From Gremmenia infestans (taxonomy: Eukaryota; Ascomycota; Leotiomycetes; Helotiales; Hamatocanthoscyphaceae): 64,000 bases of DNA. The position numbers were made by a program, and so were the translations under genes. Position 1 is the stretch's first letter, and each line of letters starts with the position of its first letter. The notes beneath the pieces are model-generated. The model was not told the origin of the DNA. It ran no database searches and saw nothing but the letters and a program-made list of their open reading frames with translations. Shown here piece after piece: positions 1 through 11,429 of this stretch. The stretch covers positions 434,001 through 498,000 of the forward strand of contig JAFEVB010000021.1 of NCBI GenBank assembly GCA_032629725.1, written 5' to 3'.

Positions 1-89
1 TCGATTGGCGCTACGCCGTACTTCTTTGCGAAAGGCGTCTTCGGAATAGGATCGCCCATTGGCGTCTGCTGAGCAGCAGTTGCTGCCAT
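1..89 (-). CDS. 5' end of an unidentified protein gene (partial, runs off the left edge)
   Basis: An ATG at 89 on the minus strand opens a frame that stays open to the window edge and encodes about 29 residues rich in Ala, Gln, Pro and Lys (it begins MAATAAQQTP and later reads TPFAKKYGV). The start lies in an A-rich context and is preceded by an AT-rich leader with no in-frame extension that I could support. Too little is visible to name a family, so no function is proposed. The direction matches the large BRCT gene that follows, whose stop is about 490 bases upstream of this start. A first exon ending just outside the window is possible. Confidence 0.45.
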   Translation of the reverse strand, partial: MAATAAQQTPMGDPIPKTPFAKKYGVAPI

Positions 90-581
90 ATCGGTAATAT
101 TACAGACTTTGTTTTTATCAATTGAGGTTGGATAGTTCAAAAAAGAAATCACTAATCGCTTTCAGGAAATCTGTGTCTTTGTTGAAATGCCGCCTTTAGA
201 TCCACTCTTCGCGAACTTCACAAGAATCCCTTTGTTCTTTGGAAAGAATGGATGAGGATTTATAAGCAGGCTTCAAAGAGATGTACAAAGCGAGTACTAA
301 AGAGGCTGCGACAATACCGAGAAATAATTACAGCAAGTTGTGAAAAGTAGACTTGGTGGTGACTGACCAAGGGCCTTCATCAAATGCTGATGGATTCCTA
401 GCTAATTTGTACACATGTCTCCTCCTATAGCAAGGATGACCTATCTTCCCAAAGTAAAATGGTATCTCCGAAACACCGTCCATGATCTGTCTCGCCGGAC
501 AGTCTGATGCCATTATCAGCCATAATAATTAGCAAATGCTCCTCTATATACACATGAACGTGTTGGTACAATGTGTCCTCT
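90..581. other. intergenic region
   Basis: This is AT-rich DNA between the start of the left-edge gene and the stop of the BRCT gene. A 61-codon frame at 328-513 (minus) lacks a recognisable family and is probably chance. I see no tRNA, repeat or transposon in it. Confidence 0.4.
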
Positions 582-3500
582 CTACCCATCAATCAATTGC
601 CCGAAAATCAGACTCTGAATGATATCCTCATCGGTGATGACTCGTATTTTTTTCGGCGGCGGCGTATGGCTGTCTTCTGCTGCCGTTGGACCACGTTTCT
701 GCTTACGTGACCGTCCAGTCGACGTACTCGAAGAAAAAATGGCAGTCTGGGCAACCTGCTCTTTGCTGTCGACGTATAATATATCAAAGTCGCAACCTTC
801 AGCTTCCGCATCAAGCAACTTCTTACGCGCATCTGAATAGTCCACGGCTTGCCCGAGGCGTTTAGGCCCTAGAACACGTGTCAAAAACATGAAAGTCTTT
901 CTTTTGTCATCTGCTCGGCCCTTCCCCATCACTAACAGAATGGATTTGCCCTCTAGCATTTTACGTCTAGCGGCAAATGTGGATTGCAGAGTAGCTTCCG
1001 TGACAAGATAAGGGTCCACCTTTTGGCTAAGGTGTGCATTGTTCAGATAACTGGAAGAGCCAGCACAGAGGAGATATGGGGCCCAATCCACAAGTAACCC
1101 TTTTGCTACGGACGCAGTAATCCAGCGACCCGAGAGACAGGGTAAGCCCAGTGCGAGAGCCTGCATGTATTTCGGTTTTCGTGAATGATCGTCTGCAATG
1201 AGAGCAACGAATCCTGTTGATTTCGCTGCCGAGTTAGGTAAAAGCTGGGGCTCGTCTGCAGAAGAGCTGCCTATCTCAAAAAGACAGTCAAACCCATCGG
1301 TCAGGATCTGGCCACCATTTTCGGAAATAGCCTTAATCACAGCATCCTTCTCTTGTTCAAACTTAACGTAAGACACGGCGAAGGCCATTCCACTAAATAG
1401 TCCTCGATACTGAGCACCTTTCGCTGTAGTGGTTTCAGAAGTGAGGGCTATGGGGTCTTCACTTTCATCTCGCAACGCACGAGTTGTCGATTGGCGCTTA
1501 GAGGAACGAGAGGGCGCTATGACTTGCTCACTGCCGTCTAAAGAGATGGCGCCAGACTTTCGTTTTGCATTGCGTTTCGGGGCAGCCGAGATCGGGCTCT
1601 GCTGGTTTTGATTGGTTTTAGTAGCGGCTATTCGTCGAGATGATTGTGCGGTCGAGGCTACACTTACGGTATCAAAATCTGCAGGGCGTGGGGTCGACCG
1701 TGGAATGGCAATTGGGTCATTGGAGACTGAGGAAGAAGGTTTTGCAGATCTTGCCGAGCTGGATTTCTTCGGAGGTTCTAAGATAATAGACCTCGTTCCT
1801 TTGTATGACTTAGAAGCGCGACTGGATCGACGTGGAGTGGCAATGTCTTCCGGAAGCTTCTGAATAAAGTCTGAAGATCGCCTTAAATTTTGAGATGGTC
1901 CTTTAAGTTCGCTCTTTGTTCTCAATCCTCGTTTTGCTACTGGTTGTTCCAATTTAGTCGACGATGGATCAAGAGTACTCGTTGGCTCCTGGAGTGTATT
2001 ATCCTTCTTATTGGGAAGCTCGACAATCTCTTGCTGCAACTCATCTCGAGTTTCTTTTTCGGGGATCGTTGGTGTTAGATTTCTGCTCATAGAATGACCT
2101 GGAGCCTCCTCTTGAGCTTTCACTTCCTCTAAGTGATATTGATTTGGCTGACGCGCAATGCTTTCATTTTCAGTATGAGGCGGAAAAGCCTGCTCCTTGT
2201 CCAGATTGTGTGTCTCATTCGGTGGTTGTTCCAGAAAATCTGGCGCTAGGGCAGGGGTCTCGAAAGTAGTGAATAACGCTTCAGGATCTTCTATGGAGGA
2301 TAGATCCGAAGATTCGGGGGCCATAAGCGGACGTGGGAGATCAAGAGGCGGGTCTTTAATAGCGTCTAAAAACCCCTCATCTTGCGTAAACCCTGGTGGA
2401 TTTTTCAAGAGGTCATCATCTTCCTCATTATCTCCATCGAAGGAAAGTCCAATATCTCCCATAGGACGCACGTGGTTATGAGAAGGACTCGATTCCAGGA
2501 TTATCTCATCAGGTCCTTCAGCCCTGTTTGCAATCTTGCTCGCTGCAGGTGTTCGAAGATCCATCCTATTTGAGGACATTTCTTGTAATGGGAGACTATG
2601 GTCAGGCTCGTCTTTCGACGATTCTACGACTTTATCCTGGTCTGTCTCCTCTGTTTCAGTGGCTGGGACACGTTCTGAACCAGGCTGCGAGTTTGAAACA
2701 GATGGCTGATTGTCCGCAGGAGTAGGAGGCTTCGGAGACACGTCTCGTAATTGGCCTACATCAGACTTATCCACGAGGCTCATGTTGGGCAATGATGAAG
2801 GTTCAACACCCCCTTCCTGGGCTCTTTGGGAATTTGGAATGACGATGTGATCTTCTGCATCTCTTGGACCATCATAAGACTGTGTGTTCCTTGCACTGCT
2901 GTCCTGCTGCGTATCTCTTGCATCAAAACCATCGCACTGTGCAACGTACTCCTCTTGGACACTTCGCCGGCGTGACACCTGGGGTGTGTCGGCTTCCATT
3001 CTAGCGCTCGATGACCTCGGTCGGCTGAGCGTAACTTCCGATATGCTCTTCTGTATATCACGTTCTCTCCGGAGTCTCTTGTCTGTTGCGTCAGCCTCAG
3101 TATCGGATTCTGAGCTTGAGTCTGAATCCAACATAGCCTCTGTTCCCCGCCGTCTCTCCTGGCTCTCCTTCCTCGAATCGTACTTTCGAGGTTCTGGTAG
3201 AGAGTTCGTTCGCTGTAAAGTTCGCGCTAGTTTTGATACTGTTGGTAGTCTGGGCTTGGCCGTCATTGATTGAGAGAGAAGAATTCGAGTGGAAGATTGT
3301 AGTGGTATCAGCTCTTCCTTTTCCTCGTGGTTAGTATTTCGCTGTGCGAGCGGAGATGAGAGTAAACGGTTGCGAGCAGGAGATGTGAAGTCGTCATAGA
3401 TATTAGGCGAAGGTCGTGCAGATGTTGGAGTTTCTGCGGCTCGGCCTACTGATGGCTGGGTGGCACCAAACATTTCATGTTCTTTGAGTACTGAGCCCTT

Positions 3501-4183
3501 GTGGGAAAATGGATTGACTGGAGGGGCAGGAGTTTCCGGTGGCTCTGGGTGGCCATGGCCAACAAATGATCCAATGGTTTGGACTGCGTAAGAAGCATCT
3601 TGCGATTCGGGTTCCTCGTAGGGAGCCTCGGGTTCGAGATCAATATTAAGGTCGATGTGTCCAGTATCGTTCTCCTTATATGTGTGGACTGTTGATTCAG
3701 TTCGCGTGGAATATTGTTGCTTCCAAGAAGACTGAGTATGAAACGCGTTTCCTTCATTTGCAACCTGGGAATGATCGGAGCTTGGTGGAGGCACAGATCT
3801 CTCGATATCAAAGCGATCGTAGGCCGAGGAAGAATTTTCTTGGGTCGGAGAGAGCGTGCTTAATTGAGTGTTTTCAATCTCCATGGTGGCAAGGAATCGT
3901 TGCGCCTGAGTGACTGCAGCGATTTGCAAGTGCTCTTCTTGATTGAATAGCCTCAATCGGCCGAGGGAGTCACGGCCCACGTATTTCGAGGCTTCTGAAT
4001 CGGTCGTAACATCGCTATTGGGAGGTGCTTCGGGAAGTTCTATAGAGTTCGCAGGCGCGTGGAAGAATTGCTGGTTGTCGTTAGTCGCAGGGGCGGGTGC
4101 AGGCTTGGGTTCAGGTTTAGAAGCGCGTGTTGGAGATGGCTCTGCGTAAAAGTCCAACTCGAGGAGAATTTCAGGTCCAGCCT

Positions 4184-4215
<32 letters not shown>

Positions 4216-4515
4216 TGGTTGCCCTTGTCTTCAACGACGTCTGCAGCTTGAGGTTCAGGTTCAGACTCAACGACTCGCGATATCGCAGAATACGCTGCTG
4301 CAGTCGGAGCCTGGTCGATGTCGTTCTGGATGGTGGACGCGATACCGGGAGTCGCCAACGCGACTTGATGTGGACTCTGCTATAGGTCAGACTCCAAATC
4401 CTTACCCCAGAAGGCTGCGGCTGCAGACAGGGGATCTTCTTACCGAGAGCAGCATAACGGCCAGCTCGTCGCAGGTCTGGCTGTCCCAGTTCTGACCTTC
4501 GCCTTCAAGGGCCAT
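582..4515 (-). CDS. Crb2/Rad9-type DNA-damage checkpoint protein with C-terminal tandem BRCT
   Basis: About 1,289 residues. The family acts in the nucleus as a checkpoint mediator that docks on damaged chromatin and recruits the effector kinase. The first roughly 1,000 residues are low-complexity, acidic and Ser/Thr/Gln-rich, with many SQ/TQ pairs typical of ATM/ATR targets. BRCT-like sequence occupies about 1,020-1,230 (LFSGMAFAVSYV, then LIADDHSRKPKYMQALALG, LPCLSGRWI and ILLVMGKGRADDKR), the pattern of fungal Rad9/Crb2 homologues. The long frame has no ATG of its own. I infer a 24-codon first exon at 4515-4444 (begins MALEGEGQNW), then a 64-nt intron 4443-4380 with GTAAGA donor, CTGAC branch point and TAG acceptor, joining in phase 0. 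I could not see a clear Tudor region ahead of the BRCTs. It diverges from the AAA ATPase gene. Confidence 0.78.
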
Positions 4516-5248
4516 CAGGGCTGCGCGCTCAGCGGTAGCTACAGACCTGCACGCCACCTTTTCATACCTTATTCATCGATGTTAAGGTGACATTTAGAAT
4601 CGCGGGGTTGCAAAGTGGCAAAACGCGAAATCCACGCGGCTAAATCGAGGATGAAAGAAATATTTGCCCCACTTAAAATATACGTACCGGTATATGAGCA
4701 CGTGAGCACGTGAGCAGATCCGAGCTTATATCTACACGACTACTGTACTGTATGCACATCGCTCCATCTCGTCCCGTCCCCTCCTTCCTTCTTCACATTC
4801 TGACTTCATCCTTCTGCCTACTTGTTAATCCTGACAATAGCTTTCCAACAATTCAAGCTGCCTAAAGAAGAACATGTGGTGCTCAGGGCAGACTTATGGT
4901 CTTATTGGTTGCGATGATGCAAACTTATGGTCCGCTGCAAGGCAGAAGCCTTATTGCCTACTTGGATCATCGAAGAGTCACCCTTCGAGCCATTTGAACC
5001 CTGAAACTTGTAAATTTTCCTATTTGGTCTGAAGATACTCGCTACAACTAGCAAACCAACAATGTCTGCGCCGCGTTATGGCATGAAAGGTTGCATCGCC
5101 TTGTCTGCCTAACTTTGGCGAAGAGTCATTTACAAGTACCATTGCTTCACACTGCTATTTCTTTCACTTCTTCCCACATCCAACATCTCTTTCCGCATCT
5201 AAGCACTTCTTCCATAACATCAACTTTTCCAATTTCCTCAACTTCACA
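4516..5248. promoter_or_regulatory. divergent promoter region of the BRCT and AAA-ATPase genes, with tandem E-boxes
   Basis: This 733-base spacer separates two oppositely transcribed start codons. At 4696-4711 the octamer GAGCACGT occurs twice in tandem, followed by GAGCA, which makes two CACGTG E-boxes 8 bp apart (4699-4704 and 4707-4712). CACGTG is the core bound by bHLH factors in fungi; which factor binds here is unknown. The 3' half is pyrimidine-rich (CTTC/TTCC), as is common upstream of fungal start codons. Confidence 0.45.
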
Positions 5249-7326
5249 ATGGCGCCAGGTGCAACTGAAAACGGGGTTGAGGCTCTTGAAGCCCTCGTCA
5301 CTGCTTTGACAGCCACCTCAAAGGAATCAAACAGAACTGAAGATATTCCTCAGGTCGGTATGGAGTGCGATATTAAAAACCTCTACCAGAAGGAAGATGC
5401 AAGAGGTCGCACCACATGGACTGACAAATACCCTGACAATCTCGACGAGGCTGCCGAGAACGAAATCACTGCTCGATTTGCTATTCTTGTTCGAAACAAG
5501 AAGAGTTTCGATTCTAGAAAGAAGCTTGAGATCGATAGCATCGTCGTTCAAAGCCCTTTATTGAAGAAAGTCTTATCCAAGGTCTTAAAAGATTACCCAG
5601 GTAAGTTCATTTACTCACAGGACTTGAAGAACCACCTAACACAAACCAAGGTGTCACAACTACCTTAAAGCGGCTCGTCTTCCAGGCTCCCTTCAACCCA
5701 TTTGTTCATCGTTGGACTCAATTTACTACAGCTCTCGAAGAGCAAGAAGAAGGAGAGACAAAGAGCCACCTGCAATTGCTGCACGCAACCCTTGAGGCAG
5801 AACTCAGGGACACCATCGAGGCGAAGAATGACTTCGTCAAGAACAAGGTAATCACTTTTGGCTACTTATGGACCATCTTTCAGCCCGGTGCGACTATTTA
5901 TACAAAGGAATGGGATCGTCACTGCGGTTCCAAGTTCTCTCAAGGATCCTACCATGATCACCCAAAGTATGGTCCAGTCTATGGCCTCAACTGTCAGAAA
6001 GTTGAATGGGACGGCGACAAGTTTGGCTACGCAAATTGCCACCATGTTGTCCCATCCTTCGCGGGCACAATGTCTATCTCCGCACTCGACGCCATCCCTC
6101 TCGAGTTCCACCCCGAGCAGAAGAAAATTCGTGCCCAGCTCCTCAGGCGCGGTAAGCTCTTTGAACACTACCACGGTTACCATTACAAATCCTACAAATC
6201 ATTTGCAATCGGTAAGAATATGTGCGGGCAAGACGTCAAGGTCACCATCGACTCCCGTATCATCATAGACACCCACGCGTACGGTAAATTCAATCCAAAC
6301 AGCATCGGACACCTTCAACCCCTCAAAATGAAATCCAAAGCCGACACACCTGAAGATTCCGACGAGGAAGATGACGACTCGGAATACGATTCGGAAGAGG
6401 AGGAGAACGATGACGATTACGACCAGCAAATTTACCGCTCATCCCACAATGCTGCCGCCTCCGGCACAGACACAAAGCTCATCGCTCTCTCTGAAGAGCA
6501 TCTCCTGCACTGCACCTCCCTCCTCAAAGGCTATGCCCTTAAGACCAAACGGTGGTTATCATTTTTCGTTGACGAGATCTCCGAAATCATCTGGAACAAC
6601 GCCGCATTCAGCAATCTCGTCCTCCCAGCCGACCAAAAGGAGCTCATCCTCGCTTTCGCGGAGTCACAAGTAAAATACAAAGACAGCTTCGACGATGTCA
6701 TTTCTGGCAAGGGCAAAGGCATAATTATGCTTTTGTCCGGTGGACCGGGAATCGGTAAAACTCTCACTGCCGAATCCGTAGCAGAGAACATGCAAGTCCC
6801 ACTGTACATGATGTCCGCAGGAGATCTCGGCATCAAGAGCTCGGAAGTCGAATCCTCCCTAACTACCATCCTCGAAATGGTCGCCAAATGGAACGCAGTC
6901 CTCCTCCTCGACGAATGCGACGTATTCCTCGAAGCACGCAGCGCCCACGATCTCGAACGCAACAAAATCGTCTCCATCTTCCTCCGAACACTGGAATACT
7001 ACGAAGGTATCCTCTTTCTCACCACCAACCGTGTCAAGAACATGGATCCGGCCTTCCAATCCCGCATTCATATCAGCATGGAATACCCTGGACTCGACAA
7101 GAGCGCTCGCGTCCAAGTGTGGCGTAATTTCTTGGAGAGGGGCGTTAAGCATGAGTTGAGCGAGGGGGAGATTGAGCGGCTAGCGGGCGTGGAGATTAAT
7201 GGCAGGCAGATTAAGAATGTGTTGAAGACTAGTCAGTTGTTGAGTCAGCATAAGGGCGTGCCGCTGAGGTATGAGCATTTAAGGACGGTGCTGAATGTGG
7301 AGAGGAAGGAGTTGGAGCTTGCTTGA
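5249..7326 (+). CDS. fungal AAA+ ATPase with DUF7025-type N-terminal region
   Basis: 675 residues from two exons: 5249-5600 and 5651-7326. The 50-nt intron has a GTAAGT donor, CTAAC branch point and AAG acceptor, and restores the frame in phase 1 (DYPG/VTTTLKRLVF). The N-terminal half resembles the DUF7025 region of a large fungal family. After a Glu/Asp-rich stretch comes one AAA+ module with Walker A GGPGIGKT at about 481-488, Walker B LLLDECD at about 535-541, sensor-1 FLTTNR and a downstream DPAFQSRI arginine segment. Such proteins are predicted ATP-driven remodellers, but most members have no defined substrate. All catalytic motifs are intact. The ATG has a good fungal context (ACAATGG). 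Confidence 0.88.
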
Positions 7327-7844
7327 GGGGGAGATGGAAGGGGAGTTGGTTATAGGAAGTTTCTCGATTAGGGAGATGTTGCTTGGGGGCGGATGGAGTA
7401 GATAGCAATAATATGATATAACACATAACCTGAAATGTCCGAGTAGTCTCGGAACAAAGTCCAGTGGGAGTATTTCTGTAATTTCCTGGGTTTTAATGTT
7501 GCTTTTTAGACCCTAGGTAGAGTAAAAATCTCATATACTGCGAAATGGCACGCTCAAGAGCTTCGTTCCTCAAAGTGCGACCCCCTAGACCGTCTCTCGA
7601 GGCGAGTCACGTGCTTTACTTTAACGATCAAACTCGCAATTCATTCGTCGCTATTGGAATGTGCTGATGTGCAGATTCAGGATCTCGTGAAAATAGCATA
7701 AGCTTATAACGGAAGAAGAGATGTTAGAGAAATTGGATTGGAGTGCAAAACATTCGTCACGTATAATTCTTTTAGACGATGATCACTCCATAGAAACTCT
7801 TTTCAAGAAATGTTGGGTAGTCTGATATTACTCAAGGGATCTAA
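7327..7844. other. intergenic region downstream of the AAA ATPase gene
   Basis: AT-rich DNA with no credible coding frame or repeat. It probably holds the 3' UTR of the ATPase gene. Confidence 0.35.
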
Positions 7845-8800
7845 TTACATAGACAGCCTCTCCCCAAACCCGATTTTCATCATGCCGCCTGATATAGCTC
7901 TCGCTCCCTGAACTCCAAATATCCTTGCAAAATCAACATACACACAACGACACTCCCCAACAATACAGTCGCAGAACTCCCGTGTACCAACCGGCAGAAA
8001 GGTCTTTTGATACGCAAACCGAACCCCCATGAACTCCCTGAGTGATGACTCTAATATAATCTCCAACTTGCATATCTGTTTCTAGCGCCAGATTTGTTCG
8101 ATCCCCGCCTATGATAATCTCTAGAGGATTTTTCCCGTGCGCATAACTCGCAGAATGGCGCCGCTCTGCTGGCCTTCGATGCTCAGGGGGTCGGCGATGC
8201 ACTTGTTCTGGATGGAGAGGTGGGTGGTCAAGTTGTCGGTATCCTCGCCATCTTCATTCGAGTCATATTTGGAGACGTCTGGCTGCTGCTCTTCAACCCC
8301 ATCTTTCAAATGTTCTCGGTCGTTCACCACTGCGAGTTGCCAAGGACGCTCGCCATCTTCATATCTAATTCCCATCGCCGTACACCAGCGCACGCGCACA
8401 AATGAAACGCCAAAATCCTCCAGTTTCCCCACCCACTCGACCTAGAAAAGCAACTTCTCGGCAGGGAAAATGGGCCACCATTTTGTATGATCATCGTCGA
8501 GTAGGCTGCTAGCCTTCTGAACAGTGACAGGGATACGGGCTGCGCAGAACGTGTTGTGGGATTCCTGTGTTCGGACTTTGACCTTGATTCGAACGTTTGG
8601 GTGTATGTCTGGCATGGTACCAATGGTTTCGAATCTCCTCCTGAACCATTTGACTTCGAGTGCGATGTCTTGGTGGCCTGGATTTGTAGATTTCATGAAG
8701 ACTTCCGGGCCGTCTAGATGCGCGACTTCGAGGAGGGTGATGAGGCTTATGATCGGGGCGTCCTTTTGATCTGCTGGTTAATTGAAAAGGTTGAACTCAT
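7845..8800 (-). pseudogene. decayed gene relic with frameshifts and an internal stop
   Basis: On the minus strand a protein-like reading runs through this stretch but is broken at least three times. An ATG at 8800 (MSSTFSINQQ) shifts frame near 8770 into a frame reading ISLITLLEVAHLDGPEVF. That frame continues through NVRIKVKVRTQESHN to an in-frame TAG at 8439-8441, then onwards (VEWVGKLEDFGVSFVRVRW) to about 8130. There it moves to another frame (LEIIIGGDRTNLALETDMQV), and near 8050 to a third (EFMGVRFAYQKTFLPVGTRE), ending at 7845. The continuity across frames argues for one former gene of about 300 codons. I do not recognise the family. Unannotated introns could explain one break but hardly the internal stop. 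Confidence 0.4.
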
Positions 8801-9710
8801 GTTGCTGATTAATGGGTACGCAGGATGAAGCACCCCTAATTTGGAAAAGGCAGGGCTCATATGTAAGAAGGTATAGAAGATGAAAACGGGACAGTAGGAA
8901 TAGAACAAAGAAAGAAGATCTTCTGAATGCTGCTACGGCAAACTATGCGATTCATTTCCAGCACTTATGAAAACCTCAAAAACCTTGTATGCCTCTCCAG
9001 TCTCGTGTGAAAGGAATGGGTTGATGTGGCCTTTCTTTGATTCCTGCGCCAGCCAGCTATTGGTAGCAAGTTTCCACCCTGCTGGTGCATTTCAGAAACC
9101 CAAACATAGGAATATAACTCACTAGAAGTCGCCCCAGAATGAATAAGCCAAATGGTATAGTTGTTGAAGTATCTATGAAAGACTCTTAAAATTCATTTGT
9201 CTAAACTATTCTTTTGACATTCCACTATTTCTGCCTCACCAAATGTCTCAATTTGTTACAACGGATGGAAAGTATAAAGAGATAGCTAGCAACAGCGGGT
9301 CATCTAGAGTTCACTTGATACTCAAGGCTGTTGAAGGTGCCATGAGCCACCAGTTTCCGCGCCTAAATTATTAACAGTACTTTTTCACCATTAGCATTAA
9401 TGCAGTTCTCGTGTCTTTCAACCAAGGTGTTGGATGGTGACTTCCTTCCCCTTGCTCGCTTAGTCGCTTACGTCAGCATAGACCACCAACTTCCGCGGTT
9501 ACGCCAGTTCCCCCTCTTCAACATCATAATACTCATCTGCAAATCATCACGATAAGACCCATTCTTTGGAAAAATTATCAATATAATATTATTAAGGAAC
9601 AAATAAGCGCCAGCGACTCAATCTGTAATCCAATATCATTCCCGTCCCTTTGTTTTCACGAATCGTAACTAACTAAGCATACAGATCTGATTGCACACAC
9701 TCTGGCTGGA
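8801..9710. other. intergenic region
   Basis: About 0.9 kb of AT-rich DNA between the relic gene and the 3' end of the epimerase gene. No frame, repeat array or RNA gene could be supported. Confidence 0.35.
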
Positions 9711-11036
9711 TCAGCCGATGGGAACTGGATCCCCCTTTTTATTCTCAAGGAAGTTGTATATGTCCCGACAACTTGTCTCTAGTGATTTCTGCGTTTTCCA
9801 GTCCAGCTCAACTTCCGCCCTCTTTGGCATCGCAACGCATATTCCAACGTCACCATCTCTGCGGTCGACGGCCCGAATCGGAATCTTCGCAGATGATACG
9901 GCTTCTACAGCACTAACGACATCTAAAACCGAGCTCCCAGTACCGCTGCCTAGATTGTATGCTCTGAAACCTTTCGGCACTCGATCGTTGAAGGCTGCCG
10001 CAAGGGCTGCAATGTGCCCTCGAGCCAAGTCGGTGACGTGAATGAAGTCTCGAATTGCTGTGCCGTCGGGGGTGGGGTAATTGGTTCCGAGAATATCAAG
10101 TACAGGTAAGGTACCCGCAAGAACATTCAAGACCACCGGCATCAAATTTGTTGGTACACCGCGAGGGTCTTCACCGAGAAGTCCTGACTCGTCGCATCCC
10201 ACAGGGTTGAAGTATCGCAAGGCGATAATTGTCCATTCGGGATCTGCCAGCGCGAGATCCGAAAGAATTGCTTCACTCATCCATTTTGATCGACCGTAAG
10301 GATTTGTGAGGCCAGTGCAACCCCCAAAGGTAGTTCTGATTAGGCCGTCATGATCGACGAAAGTCTCCGTCTGATGAGTGCAGTACTCCTCCTTCAGGGG
10401 GACACCAGAGTTGGCAAGAGAGCCATATACTGTCGCTGAGGATGAGAATATGAAAGTCTTGATGTTGTAGTCCCTTAAAGTTGCACATAACTCAATGACG
10501 CCAGCAACATTGTTTGCGTAGTACTTGAGCGGATTTCGAATGCTTTCTGATACTGATTTGTATGCGCCGAAATGGATAACACCTTTGATTCTTGAAGTTA
10601 TGACGGAGTCGTCATCTGTGGTTGCAAAGCGTCGAGTTGGCTGTGAATATTCGCTGAGGATTGACTTCATGGCTGTCTCATCTCGAAAGTCCGCCTCATA
10701 GAATCTCATTATTGGTGCATCTTCCTCATTTCCTTCATAGTGGAGCTTGGAAAGTAATTCGAGGCGATCATAGACACCGCGAAATGAGTTGCTCAGATTA
10801 TCGATGATGATTATATTCTCCCCTGTTTTCAATAACTCAAAACATGTGTGGCTTCCAATGTATCCAAGTCCTCCAACCACGGCGATGAATTGCTGGTCAG
10901 GATGTAGAAAGTTCCTCAGTGAGCCACTAAAAAGAGTTGATCTCTCCGTCCCAGGTGTGCCAATATCTGATATTGAGCCCGGAGTCGAAAGTGATAGTTG
11001 AGGGCTGGAAGAGCCAGAATCAGTAGTACTGGCCAT
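9711..11036 (-). CDS. uge3: UDP-glucose 4-epimerase of the GAG locus (Uge3-like)
   Basis: 441 residues in a single exon. It interconverts UDP-glucose and UDP-galactose, and in the Uge3 branch also UDP-GlcNAc and UDP-GalNAc, supplying the galactosaminogalactan precursors in the cytosol. Visible features are a Ser/Thr-rich N-terminal extension of about 48 residues, the NAD-binding glycine motif GGLGYIG at 55-61, the catalytic serine region SSSATVYG at 198-205, and the Y247-xxx-K251 pair in NPYGRSK. The extension makes it longer than the roughly 370 residues of housekeeping Gal10-type epimerases. It is divergent from the spherulin-4 gene across only 393 bases, which suggests co-regulation. Position beside the sph3, ega3, agd3 and gtb3 homologues supports Uge3 over a general epimerase; activity on the N-acetylated sugars is inferred. 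Confidence 0.88.
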   Translation of the reverse strand: MASTTDSGSSSPQLSLSTPGSISDIGTPGTERSTLFSGSLRNFLHPDQQFIAVVGGLGYIGSHTCFELLKTGENIIIIDNLSNSFRGVYDRLELLSKLHYEGNEEDAPIMRFYEADFRDETAMKSILSEYSQPTRRFATTDDDSVITSRIKGVIHFGAYKSVSESIRNPLKYYANNVAGVIELCATLRDYNIKTFIFSSSATVYGSLANSGVPLKEEYCTHQTETFVDHDGLIRTTFGGCTGLTNPYGRSKWMSEAILSDLALADPEWTIIALRYFNPVGCDESGLLGEDPRGVPTNLMPVVLNVLAGTLPVLDILGTNYPTPDGTAIRDFIHVTDLARGHIAALAAAFNDRVPKGFRAYNLGSGTGSSVLDVVSAVEAVSSAKIPIRAVDRRDGDVGICVAMPKRAEVELDWKTQKSLETSCRDIYNFLENKKGDPVPIG

Positions 11037-11429
11037 CTTTGAAATAGAACGGAAACTTTCTCAGTTGACTGCAATGGTATTAAAATGTTTTTCTTTTGGA
11101 AAATATATGATCAGCGAGGGTACCTGAATGTATAATAAATACCTAGTGGTGATTGGTGAACACATTGTACTTGGAACTGTTCTCCCGCATACCCCTGCAA
11201 GAGGCTATTATTTTAGACTAGCTAGGAAGCTCCGTAACTTGCCCTCTGAGAGACACTGAAGGTCTCACAAATCTGCCATCCTATAAGCATGCGAAAATGC
11301 AATCCATATGCGTGACAGTCCTATCTCCAAATAGATCAAGCGTTCTTGGCACCATAATTAGCATAAATCTCGGCCGCATCTTCCTTTCTCCTTGTCAAAC
11401 TACAAAGAAACTCAAAATCATATTATCCG
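11037..11429. promoter_or_regulatory. bidirectional promoter between uge3-like and sph3-like genes
   Basis: The two start codons lie 393 bases apart on opposite strands, so this spacer must hold both promoters and leaders. In A. fumigatus this locus is controlled by the developmental regulators StuA and MedA. I looked for the StuA consensus WCGCGWNM and found no match here, so regulation through that motif is not shown for this spacer. Confidence 0.55.

Noticed and set aside
328..513. 61-codon minus-strand frame (MASDCPARQ..)
   Set aside because: No family resemblance, no conserved motif, and it sits in AT-rich intergenic DNA. Chance frames of this length are common.
4059..4495. Plus-strand frames of 108-122 codons opposite the BRCT gene
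   Set aside because: They are Arg/Val-rich antisense readings of its acidic repeats (GTCGTC tract) and have no independent signals.
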